A stretch of 64,000 bases of DNA, taken from positions 7,535,001 to 7,599,000 of the forward strand of contig NZ_CP149798.1 in NCBI RefSeq assembly GCF_037940415.1, read 5' to 3'. Made by a program: the position numbers and the translations under genes. Below, in pieces: positions 1-6,744 of this stretch. The stretch comes from Streptomyces sp. f51. GTDB lineage: Bacteria > Actinomycetota > Actinomycetes > Streptomycetales > Streptomycetaceae. The notes beneath the pieces are model-generated. The model was given only the letters and a program-made list of their open reading frames with translations, was not told where the DNA came from and made no database searches. Position 1 is the stretch's first letter, and each line of letters starts with the position of its first letter.

Positions 1-2
1 AG

Positions 3-578
3 CGCGTCCTGACCGGCAAGCCGTCGCGCAACGGCTGGGAGATGGAGCGGGCCGCCGACGACGGCGGCAATGTCTTCACCCGGCCCGTTCCCGGCACCCC
101 GCTGGCCGGCGTCGCCGTGCGCATGGGCGAGGTGGAGACCGTACTCGTCCATGTCGTCCGCCGTTTCCACTACGAGGTCGACACCCTGCGCAAGGGCGAT
201 GTGGTGGGCTGGCGCTCTCCCGGCACGGTCCGCAAGGGCCGCGCGGAGTCCAACCAGGCGTCCGGCACCGCGGTGCAGATCCGCCCGGAGCACTACCCGA
301 GCGGCGCCCGCGGCGGCTTCTTCCCCCAGCAGGAACTGGTCGTTCGCGACATCCTCGCCGACCTCGAAGGCGTCGTCCGCTGGGGCGGCGACGACTCCAA
401 GCCGGACGAATCCCTCTTCTACGTCGACGTGGCCCCCGGCGACGAGAGCCTGACCCGTGTCGCGGACAAGGTGCGGGAGTGGGACTACACCCCGGGCAGG
501 GGATCCGGGGTCATGGTCGATCCGCTCCAGCCCAAGCGTCGTTCGGCGGCCAGGCGCCTCGCCGCCCGCCAGGCATGA
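3..578 (+). CDS. M15-like peptidase C-terminal part (partial, metal ligands missing)
   Basis: The frame is open from the window edge, so the gene starts upstream; the ATG at 42 is internal. The 192 visible residues match the C-terminal part of D-alanyl-D-alanine carboxypeptidase-like M15 proteins: an SNxASGTAVxIRP block, then PQQELVVRDIL and VRWGGDD. In active M15 enzymes the first block reads SxHxxGxAxD and the end carries a final His (MHFE). Here the first His is Gln (SNQASG), the Asp is Gln (AVQIRP), and the end reads LFYVDV. All three zinc ligands therefore look lost, which suggests a binding domain rather than an enzyme. The missing N-terminus may carry a signal peptide. Confidence 0.6.
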   Translation, partial: RVLTGKPSRNGWEMERAADDGGNVFTRPVPGTPLAGVAVRMGEVETVLVHVVRRFHYEVDTLRKGDVVGWRSPGTVRKGRAESNQASGTAVQIRPEHYPSGARGGFFPQQELVVRDILADLEGVVRWGGDDSKPDESLFYVDVAPGDESLTRVADKVREWDYTPGRGSGVMVDPLQPKRRSAARRLAARQA

Positions 579-618
579 CACCGGCCGGGACCGGCGCCGT
601 AAGCAGCACAGTGCGGCC

Positions 619-678
619 GGTCCCGGTCCCGGTCCCGGTCCCGGCACCGGCACCGGTCCCGGTCCCGGTCCCGGCACC
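619..678. repeat. Hexanucleotide tandem repeat (GGTCCC/GGCACC)
   Basis: Ten consecutive 6-bp units, seven GGTCCC and three GGCACC, lie between the end of the M15-like gene and the small RNA. They are outside any convincing gene. Confidence 0.85.
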
Positions 679-698
679 GAGCCCGTCCGGGCGTGCGC

Positions 699-704
699 TA
701 CGAT
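699..704 (+). promoter_or_regulatory. -10 element of small RNA copy 1
   Basis: TACGAT, preceded by GCGC, is identical in both RNA copies. No convincing -35 is visible; the conserved block starts only a few bases upstream. The start site is inferred about 7 nt downstream. Confidence 0.45.
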
Positions 705-710
705 TGATCT

Positions 711-859
711 TGAGCTGATCGGGGCACACCGCACCGGTTCGGTGATGCGTCGGTGGTCCAAGGAAAGACGCCCCGCTTCCTGCGGGGAAATGCAGGTGCA
801 AGGCCTGCCCGGCGCTCTGTGAAGGCCCTGTCCCGCGTTCTGCGGGACAGGGCCTTTTT
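711..859 (+). ncRNA. Structured small RNA, copy 1
   Basis: About 150 nt, nearly identical to 12135-12285. It folds as a series of hairpins: an imperfect CGCACCG/CGGTGATGCG stem, a CCCCGC/GCGGGG hairpin with loop TTCCT (772-786), a GCAGG/CCTGC hairpin (792-808), then a 13-bp terminator. It contains no convincing reading frame or ribosome-binding site. Two stand-alone copies with the same -10 and the same terminator argue for a transcribed small RNA rather than a leader. I cannot assign it to a named Rfam family. Confidence 0.65.
823..859 (+). terminator. Rho-independent terminator of small RNA copy 1
   Basis: A perfect 13-bp stem (824-836 with 842-854), loop GTTCT, and five Ts. Copy 2 has a compensatory base-pair change in this stem. 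Confidence 0.85.
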
Positions 860-885
860 GCGCTGTACGCGACGCACTTGGCGCC

Positions 886-1118
886 AAGGCGGCAAGACCA
901 CCGACACCGCCGAGACCTCCGACGCCGCGACGGCCACCAAGGCAGCCGGCCTGCAACGCGGCCGGATCACCGGCATCACCTGAAAGCCGAAGACCTCGGC
1001 CAGGTCGCCGAACGGATCAGCCTCGACCACGCATGCGAAACCGGCCTGATCGCCGAAGAAGTCAGCGACCGCATCCGCGCCGAATTCGGACCCGGCGCAA
1101 TCCCCCGCCACCACCCTC
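886..1118 (+). pseudogene. Decayed gene of unknown family
   Basis: Protein-like sequence is split over two frames. One ends at about 982 (…AAGLQRGRITGIT then stop); the next carries EDLGQVAERISLDHACETGL and IAEEVSDRIRAEFGPGAIP. The second piece has normal Streptomyces codon use and an amphipathic, Glu/Arg-rich pattern, but no start codon or ribosome-binding site fits it, and it dissolves after about 1110. I do not recognise the family. The fragment directly follows the small RNA terminator. Confidence 0.3.
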
Positions 1119-1313
1119 TCGCGCCTCGCCCGACCGGCTCGACCCTTTGCGGAGACAGGCCCCGTGCTGCTCGGAACTGCCCGGATTCCCGAGCTGGATG
1201 CCCAGCCTGCTGTCACCCTGGCCGTGACTGTCTCGTGCAGTACTCGCCGAGCGATATGCGTATTTTCAATCTAGTTTGTCACCGTCACTGATTTCTCATG
1301 CAAGGAGCAGGGC

Positions 1314-1490
1314 ATGGCAGGCAAGGGCGGCATGGACAAGGTCAAGGGCAAGGCCAAGGAAGCGGTCGGCAAAGTCACTGGAAACGACCGGATGAAAGCC
1401 GAGGGAAAGATGGACCAGGCGGAGGGTGAGGCGAAGGAAGCCGTGCACGACGCCAAGGAATCCATGCGCGGCAAGCACGGCAAGCACTGA
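1314..1490 (+). CDS. CsbD-family stress protein
   Basis: A 58-aa hydrophilic protein beginning MAGKGGMDKVKGKAKE, rich in Lys, Glu and Gly, with the K-G-K-x-KE-x-x-G-K-x-T-G pattern of CsbD proteins. These are small, intrinsically flexible proteins induced by general stress (SigB control in Bacillus); their molecular role is unknown. The AAGGAG at 1302-1307 fixes the ATG at 1314. It appears monocistronic, with a strong hairpin straight after the stop. No clear SigB-type promoter was seen. Confidence 0.85.
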   Translation: MAGKGGMDKVKGKAKEAVGKVTGNDRMKAEGKMDQAEGEAKEAVHDAKESMRGKHGKH

Positions 1491-1504
1491 AGCGTGAACC
1501 GGTT

Positions 1505-1536
1505 GGAGGGCCCGCCTCCGAGAGGACGGGCCCTCC
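1505..1536 (+). terminator. Terminator hairpin after csbD-like gene
   Basis: A perfect 10-bp stem GGAGGGCCCG / CGGGCCCTCC (1505-1514, 1527-1536) with a 12-nt loop and no U-tract, as usual in Streptomyces. It starts 14 nt after the CsbD stop codon. Confidence 0.7.
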
Positions 1537-1540
1537 ATCG

Positions 1541-2007
1541 GTGCCCTGGCGACGAGTTGGCTGCGCTGCGCAGCAGGAGTGGGCCGGGGTGGGCGGGTTG
1601 CCGACGCCCGGCATCGCTCTGGTCGCGCAACATGAGGCGGCCATTATCGCAAGGCGAGGGACAGTCGTTATGCGCGGCGGCGATTCGCCTGTCCGAGGGG
1701 ATGGGGATGTGCGGCGTCCAGTCGCAGCGAGAAGCCCGGCGTCCGGATGCTGGATGACGCCTTGGAGGACATGGTGGGCCGCGCCGGTGCTTCCGCGTCT
1801 CCTCGCCCAGAGTGCAAACGCCTCGGTCGGCGCGTTCATCACTTCTTCCCTCCATCCCGGGATTCCGGATGGGATATCGCGGGATGGGTTGGGTTGGATC
1901 ATCGTGTGGTGCAGCGGACGGCCCCGTAGAGAAAGGCCGATCGAGCTGCACCCGCCGAACCTGCACGGTCACGGCACTGTCCCGGTGGTCATGTCTACGC
2001 TGGCTGC
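1541..2007. other. Intergenic stretch, no gene supported
   Basis: Open frames exist on both strands, but none has a ribosome-binding site, coding-like third-position GC or a recognisable domain. The last part must carry the promoter of the ATPase gene at 2008; no clear motif was seen. Confidence 0.4.
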
Positions 2008-2544
2008 GTGACATTGGTGTGGGTGACGGGCAATTCAGGAACCGGTAAGTCCACGGTCTGCGGGGTGTTGCGAGCGCGGGGCTACGTTGCGCTCGATGCC
2101 GACGAGGACGGCTTCAGTCGCTGGATCGACCGGGCTGAGGGCGCGGTTGTGGTGGATCCTCCGTATCCGGTTCCTGGGGGCTGGCTCGACCGATTTGGGT
2201 GGGCGATCGTCCGTGAGCGCGTTGAGACCCTCGTCGAAGAGTCTCGCTTCCGAATCGCGTTCTTGTGCGGGTCGGCGGAGAACGAGGCAGACGTCCGCGA
2301 TCTTTTCGACCTCATCGTGTGTCTGGTGATCGACGAGGACACCCTCCGCCACCGGCTCGCTACCCGCACTACGAACACATTCGGGCAACATCCCGAAGAG
2401 CTCGCAGCGGCCCTGGAGTGGAACCCTCGGATGCGAGCGACCTATGAACGCCGTGGCGCGGCAATCGTCGACGCGTCCAAGCCGGTGACCGACGTGGTCG
2501 GCAGCGTGATCGACGCAGTCCAGGGGCTGACAGGAGCCATCTGA
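2008..2544 (+). CDS. P-loop NTPase, adenylate/shikimate-kinase-like
   Basis: 178 aa. The Walker A motif GNSGTGKST is at residues 8-16, immediately after the first beta strand, as in small nucleotide or metabolite kinases. It is followed by DADEDGFSRW (possible substrate-binding acidic segment), a CGSAENEADVRDLFD helix, and DTLRHRLATRTTN, typical of the LID region. The C-terminal part carries a beta strand IVDASKPV. The GTG at 2008 is chosen because the P-loop would otherwise lack its strand. The substrate cannot be told; phosphotransfer is inferred from the family. Confidence 0.75.
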   Translation: MTLVWVTGNSGTGKSTVCGVLRARGYVALDADEDGFSRWIDRAEGAVVVDPPYPVPGGWLDRFGWAIVRERVETLVEESRFRIAFLCGSAENEADVRDLFDLIVCLVIDEDTLRHRLATRTTNTFGQHPEELAAALEWNPRMRATYERRGAAIVDASKPVTDVVGSVIDAVQGLTGAI

Positions 2545-2737
2545 TAGGCAGAAGTAGTCCTTGCCAGCGGGTCGGGGCGGAACGGATCGGCGGCCTGCCC
2601 AGGCCGAGCGGCGCGCTCTGATGCGACGAGAGCCGACCGGGGGCCATGGCGCTTGATCACAGATGCGCGAGCTCGGACCACCCCGACAGCATCACCGGAC
2701 CACACGACCCGTGGAGCCGGTCGCCTCCTGCACGCCT

Positions 2738-3040
2738 CGCGCGCTACAGCGGGCGCTCTTTCGTCACAGCTGGCACGATCTGGTGTCCTGCACTGGCCCG
2801 CGGATCCGTTCCGGGCGGCAGGTCTTCTTCCGCGCGGCACCGTTCCCGATCTTCACCGCGGCCGCACGTACGTCGGTCTGGTCTTCGCCCGTCTGCGTGA
2901 TCTCGCCTTCGGCGGCACTCTGGCCCTCCCGTATTGCGGGTCCTTCGGCGAGGTGGGCGCCTGCCTTTACAGCCGGGATGCGCTCGGGCGCCGCGGAGTG
3001 GTGCTCCGGCCCAGACCGTCCGAAGGCTTAGGGCTCGCGG
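2738..3040 (+). pseudogene. Decayed DUF2071 (YqjF-like) gene
   Basis: The HSWHDL block typical of DUF2071 proteins lies in one frame (about 2762-2780). The continuation VLHWPADP…LLPRGTVPD…YVGLVFARLRDL…ALPYCGSFGE…LYSRDALGRRGVV is in the next frame, so there is a one-base frameshift near 2782. The family is usually around 240 aa; here homology stops near 3035. The shifted frame runs on without a stop into the VOC gene, producing an apparent 306-aa fusion that I do not believe is translated as one protein. Confidence 0.65.
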
Positions 3041-3168
3041 CGGACGGCTCCTGCGTCCTCGGGCCGATGCCGTCGGCGGTGCCCCTGCCTAGGCTGCTCG
3101 CCCAGAACGTGATCGACACCAACACCCACACCGACACCGAGTTCGACACCGACATCGGGGAGCCCACC

Positions 3169-3573
3169 ATGCCTGCCGGCGGCCACAGCCACATCCGTAT
3201 CGCCCGCCCCTCGCGCGACCTCGCCGCGGCGGAACGCTTCTGGGCCGACGGGCTCGGGCTGAGCGTGCTGTTCCGGGCGGATGCCGGGGGCAGGCCCGGC
3301 GAACACGATCTGCTGATGGTCGGCTGGCCGGACGCCTCCTGGCACCTCGAACTCGTCCACGACACCGCGGTCGTACCGCGGCCCACCGAGGAAGACCTGC
3401 TCGTCGTCTACCTCGACGAGCAGGTACCGCACGATCTGCTCACACGCCTCGAAGCCCACGGCGGCCGGCGTGTGGGGGCCCGTAACCCGTACTGGGACAC
3501 CTGGGGCGTCACCGTCGAGGACCCGGACGGGTACCGACTGGTCCTCAGCACGCGTCGCTGGAGCAACTCCTGA
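3169..3573 (+). CDS. VOC-family (glyoxalase-like) protein
   Basis: 134 aa with the paired beta-alpha-beta-beta-beta layout of vicinal-oxygen-chelate proteins: HSHIRIARPSRDLAAAERFW in the first module and WGVTVEDPDGYRLVLSTR in the second. The metal-ligand pattern (first-module His, second-module ending E/DPDG) is partly present. GGGGA at 3157-3161 sits before the ATG at 3169. A longer frame extends upstream, but that part is the DUF2071 remnant. Function beyond the fold (dioxygenase, isomerase or drug binding) cannot be set. Confidence 0.8.
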   Translation: MPAGGHSHIRIARPSRDLAAAERFWADGLGLSVLFRADAGGRPGEHDLLMVGWPDASWHLELVHDTAVVPRPTEEDLLVVYLDEQVPHDLLTRLEAHGGRRVGARNPYWDTWGVTVEDPDGYRLVLSTRRWSNS

Positions 3574-3603
3574 CACCGCCTTCCGCGACACTCCGGCTCT
3601 GTG

Positions 3604-3632
3604 TCATTGTTCTACTTGAATACGAACAATGA
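3604..3632 (+). promoter_or_regulatory. Inverted-repeat operator of the YtrA-type GntR regulator
   Basis: A perfect inverted repeat with 9-bp arms TCATTGTTC and GAACAATGA separated by 11 bp (TACTTGAATAC). It ends 15 bp before the first gene of the operon and covers the likely promoter. The size and position fit YtrA-subfamily GntR autoregulation. Confidence 0.7.
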
Positions 3633-3647
3633 TGAGGGGGAAGTCAG

Positions 3648-4613
3648 ATGACCACCATCCGCCGGTGCGCCTTGACCGCCGGTCCGTTCGCCGTGGCCGC
3701 CGCTGCCTACGCCGTGGTCTTCTCGGCGAACCGTGACCGGTTGCCCGGCCGCATGGCCACCCACTTCTCCCTCGACGGCACTGCCGACGGCTTCATGAGC
3801 CGCGAGGCCGCGCTGTGGTCCGGCGTCGGCCTCATCGCCGGCGTCGCCGTGCTGTTCGTCGTCCTCGCCGCGGTCGCCACGAAGGACGCGGGAGCGCGGG
3901 TGACCGCCGCGCTCGGCGCCGCGACGGCGGCCCTTCTGGGCTGTCCGCTGATCGCCACCGTCGTCGCCGACGCGGACGCCGGCGTCCACGACCCGGCGGC
4001 CGCCCGGCTGCCCCTGTGGTTCCTGGCCGTGCTGCTGCTCCTGATCTGTGCGGGCACCGGCGCGTTGATCCGGTGGCTGGCGAACGCCGCCCCGCGACGC
4101 GAGGCCGCGTCGGCAGCCCCCTCACTGCCGCTCGCCGAGGGCGAGTTGGCGGCCTGGAGCCGCACCGTCGTCACCCGCGCGCTGCTGCTCCCGGCCGCCG
4201 CGGTCACGCTCGGCGGCCTGCTCGCCACGGTGTTCGGGCCCTGGCAGCTGGGACTGCCCCTGTTCGTCCTCGGCCTGGCCTGCGCGCCGATCGCCGCCGT
4301 ACGGGTCACCGTCGACCGGCGCGGACTCACGGTCGCCTCGACCCTGCTGCCCCGGCCCCGCCTGGCCCTGCCCCTGGACGACATCGCCGACGCGGGCAGC
4401 GCCCGGATCGACGCCATGGGAGACTTCGGCGGCTGGGGATACCGGATCCTGCCGCACCGGCGGGGAGTCGTGCTCCGCTCGGGAGAGGCCCTGTCGGTCC
4501 GCACGGTGAAAGGACGCGAATACGTGGTCACCGTCGACGACGCCACGACCGCGGCCGCGCTCCTCAACGGCCTGGTGGCGCGGCACGCGGGGGAGCGGGC
4601 GCCGGAATGCTGA
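3648..4613 (+). CDS. DUF1648-domain membrane protein
   Basis: 321 aa. The N-terminus carries one membrane segment, then LPGRMATHFSLDGTADGFMSR, the DUF1648 signature, followed by hydrophobic segments near residues 60-80, 90-110, 120-145 and 175-220. The last 90 residues form a soluble PH-like beta domain (VTVDRRGLTV, DDIADAGS, YRILPHRRGVVL). Such proteins are typical operon partners of YtrA-type GntR regulators. ATG 3648 follows GGGGGAAG. The gene overlaps the regulator gene by 7 nt, so the two are translationally coupled. Confidence 0.8.
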   Translation: MTTIRRCALTAGPFAVAAAAYAVVFSANRDRLPGRMATHFSLDGTADGFMSREAALWSGVGLIAGVAVLFVVLAAVATKDAGARVTAALGAATAALLGCPLIATVVADADAGVHDPAAARLPLWFLAVLLLLICAGTGALIRWLANAAPRREAASAAPSLPLAEGELAAWSRTVVTRALLLPAAAVTLGGLLATVFGPWQLGLPLFVLGLACAPIAAVRVTVDRRGLTVASTLLPRPRLALPLDDIADAGSARIDAMGDFGGWGYRILPHRRGVVLRSGEALSVRTVKGREYVVTVDDATTAAALLNGLVARHAGERAPEC

Positions 4614-4987
4614 TCCGTGTCCTGCCCGACTCGCCGGTACCCCTGGGCGAGCAGATCGCCGCTTGCGTCCGGGGGGCGATCGCCGACGGCACCGCGGCCC
4701 CGGGGGAGCGGCTGCCGCCCGCCCGCCAGGTCGCCGCGTCCTTGAACGTCAACGTGCACACGGTGCTCCGCGGCTACCAGCGGCTTCGTGACGAGGGCCT
4801 GATCGAGCTGCGGCGCGGCCGGGGTGCGATGGTCACGACGGCTCCCGGCATCGCCCGCCACGCCCGGCTCACCGCATCCGTGCACGACCTCGTCACCCAG
4901 GCCCGCGAACTCGGCCTCACCGACCAGGAATTGATCACGTTGGTGCAGAAGGGTCTGTCCGGCGATGCTGCCGGTGCCGTGTCCTGA
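4607..4987 (+). CDS. GntR-family regulator, YtrA subfamily
   Basis: 126 aa. A winged helix-turn-helix fills residues 8-75 (PLGEQIAACVRGAIADG, ERLPPARQVAASLNVNVHTV, GLIELRRGRGAMV), followed by only a short helical dimerisation tail, which defines the YtrA subfamily. ATG 4607 overlaps the stop of the upstream gene. It probably represses its own operon through the inverted repeat at 3604-3632. Confidence 0.85.
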   Translation: MLIRVLPDSPVPLGEQIAACVRGAIADGTAAPGERLPPARQVAASLNVNVHTVLRGYQRLRDEGLIELRRGRGAMVTTAPGIARHARLTASVHDLVTQARELGLTDQELITLVQKGLSGDAAGAVS

Positions 4988-5713
4988 CGCTATGTCAATC
5001 CTCATGTTGAGCAGTGCTGTTGATGGATCCGCTGGCCGCCTTCGGCGGTCGGCCGTAGCGGAGTTCCGCAGCCCGCGGCCAAGCCGCACCACAGAAACAC
5101 CAACGTTGAACTCGTAGAGGTTCCGGCCGACATCCCTTGGCGTTGATCGCGTGCCGGCCACCGCGCAGACCCCCGGTGGCCGGCGCCGAAGGTGCAGACG
5201 TTAGCCGCCGGGACGCTCCGATGCGGGCCGCCACTCCGGAATGCTGCGCCACCCGCACCGGGATCCGGGCAGTTCAAGCCATCTTGGCGACCGCCTGGCC
5301 GCGGGGATTCCGCGACCGGTTCGAGAATCCTTTCTCCCGGCTCCGTCCCAGGCCGGGCGGCCTGCCCGATGCCCGCTCCCGGCGCCGAACGGGCCGCTCG
5401 GATTGTCCGGAATGCGGCACCGCACCCGCCCGATTGTCAGTGGCGTGACCGAAGGTTCCCTCTCCCAGTCCGGTCACGACCCACCCAGGAGAACCGCGCT
5501 CTCGACACCCTCACGCAATCCCCCGCTCGGGTCACGCCTCCACCGCTGTCCCCTGGCCGAGTGAATCGAACGGGCAGGGGCGCCCACCGCACTTGCCCGC
5601 CACGCCCATCCTCGAACCTGCGCTCGAACCGTCGCCCGGTCCGCCCCGTATCGGCCACGTGATCAGCCGCGTTGTCCGGGGTGCTCCACCCGATCCCTAC
5701 CGAGGAGAACACC
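4988..5713. other. Intergenic stretch of about 720 bp, no gene supported
   Basis: Several antisense and sense frames are open, but none has a start with a ribosome-binding site or a known domain. Conservation-like blocks cannot be judged from one sequence. The promoter of the peptide/pseudokinase/ABC operon should lie at its right end. Confidence 0.4.
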
Positions 5714-5866
5714 GTGAATCCCGTAAGCCCTCTTCCCGCCGCCCACCCCGCGTTCGAAAATCCTCCCGCTCTGCCCGCCGGACCCGTGGTGCCCCGGCGC
5801 CCCGCGGAGGCTCGTCGCGCCCCGTTCGCATCGGCATCACGACCGTCACCGAGGTGGGGGGCATGA
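5714..5866 (+). CDS. 50-aa Pro/Arg/Ala-rich peptide
   Basis: A 50-residue peptide with 13 Pro, 11 Ala and 6 Arg, no Cys and no Thr. The start is GTG 5714 with GAGGAG at 5703-5708. Its stop overlaps the start of the next gene as ATGA (5863-5866), so translation is coupled to the pseudokinase. The C-terminal half has PRRP and EARRAP and ends PSPRWGA. The N-terminal half is uncharged and Pro/Ala-rich. It has no signal peptide. It could be a precursor peptide exported by the ABC protein, a proline-rich antimicrobial-like peptide, or simply a leader frame that couples translation. No family recognised. Confidence 0.5.
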   Translation: MNPVSPLPAAHPAFENPPALPAGPVVPRRPAEARRAPFASASRPSPRWGA

Positions 5867-6744
5867 GCGAGGCACCCTCACGTCCCACGGCCCTTCACCG
5901 CTGGGCCGAACGACAGATCTCAGGCACCGCCCGAGCCCGCGACGCATCGCCCCCGCGCGACAACTCCCGGGTGTGGGAACTCGTGCGCGCAGACGGCCGC
6001 CGCTTCTATCTGAAGGTCGCGGCCACGGCGCGGAGTTACGAGCGGGAGACGTTCGCCCTGAGGCACGCCGCACCCGCACTCGGAGGCGGCCGGGCACCCC
6101 AGCTGCACGCGTCCAGCGCCGAGCACCTGGCGCTCCTGACGGCCGCCCTGCCCGGCCGACCGGCGAACGAACTCCCGCTCGCAGCCGCCGAGGAGTACGA
6201 GGCCCACCGGCAGGCCGGTCTGCTCCTGGCCCGGCTCCACACCGCCGGCGACCTCACCGGCCACTGGCGCACCGAGGCCGAGGGCGCGCTGCACACGGCG
6301 GCGCAGGAGGCGGACCGCCACGTCGAAGCGGCCGGGCACCGGCTGACACCGGAACAGCGCACGCTCGTACGCCACCTGACCGACCGGCTCCGTCAAGTGG
6401 GGCCGCTGCCGCTCGGGTTCATTCACGGGAATGCCACGCCGGCGAACCTGCTCTGGTCGGGGCACGCGGCCTGGATCGGCTTCGCGCGGTCCCGATTCGC
6501 GCCCGTCGTCCAGGACTTCGTCGCCCTGGCCTGCGGGGCCTGGGCCGATCGACCACGTCTGCGCACCGCCTTCCTCGGCGGATACGGACGCGAGCTCACA
6601 CCGGAGGAGCAACACGTGCTGACCTGCCTGGCCGGCCTGGACGCGGTGCGTGCCCTCACCCCGCGCGCCGCGCACGACGATCCGGACGCCGCCGAGCGCG
6701 GGCACCGCACCCTTCACCGACTGATGACGGGAGTACTCGCGTGA
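5863..6744 (+). CDS. APH/ChoK-fold pseudokinase
   Basis: 293 aa with the aminoglycoside-phosphotransferase fold: a nucleotide-lobe Lys in FYLKVAA (about residue 51), a helical Glu (SYERETF), and a C-lobe. The catalytic HGD motif is HGN (residues 188-190) and the metal-binding Asp of the xDFE motif is Gly (IGFAR, residue 206). Both acidic residues needed for phosphotransfer are missing. The fold is therefore probably a binding or scaffolding module. It is coupled by overlap to the peptide gene upstream (ATGA) and to the ABC gene downstream (GTGA). Confidence 0.75.
   Translation: MSEAPSRPTALHRWAERQISGTARARDASPPRDNSRVWELVRADGRRFYLKVAATARSYERETFALRHAAPALGGGRAPQLHASSAEHLALLTAALPGRPANELPLAAAEEYEAHRQAGLLLARLHTAGDLTGHWRTEAEGALHTAAQEADRHVEAAGHRLTPEQRTLVRHLTDRLRQVGPLPLGFIHGNATPANLLWSGHAAWIGFARSRFAPVVQDFVALACGAWADRPRLRTAFLGGYGRELTPEEQHVLTCLAGLDAVRALTPRAAHDDPDAAERGHRTLHRLMTGVLA

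Noticed and set aside
2653..3573. A 306-aa two-domain VOC protein
   Set aside because: The first half is a frameshifted DUF2071 remnant; the VOC gene has its own ribosome-binding site and ATG at 3169.
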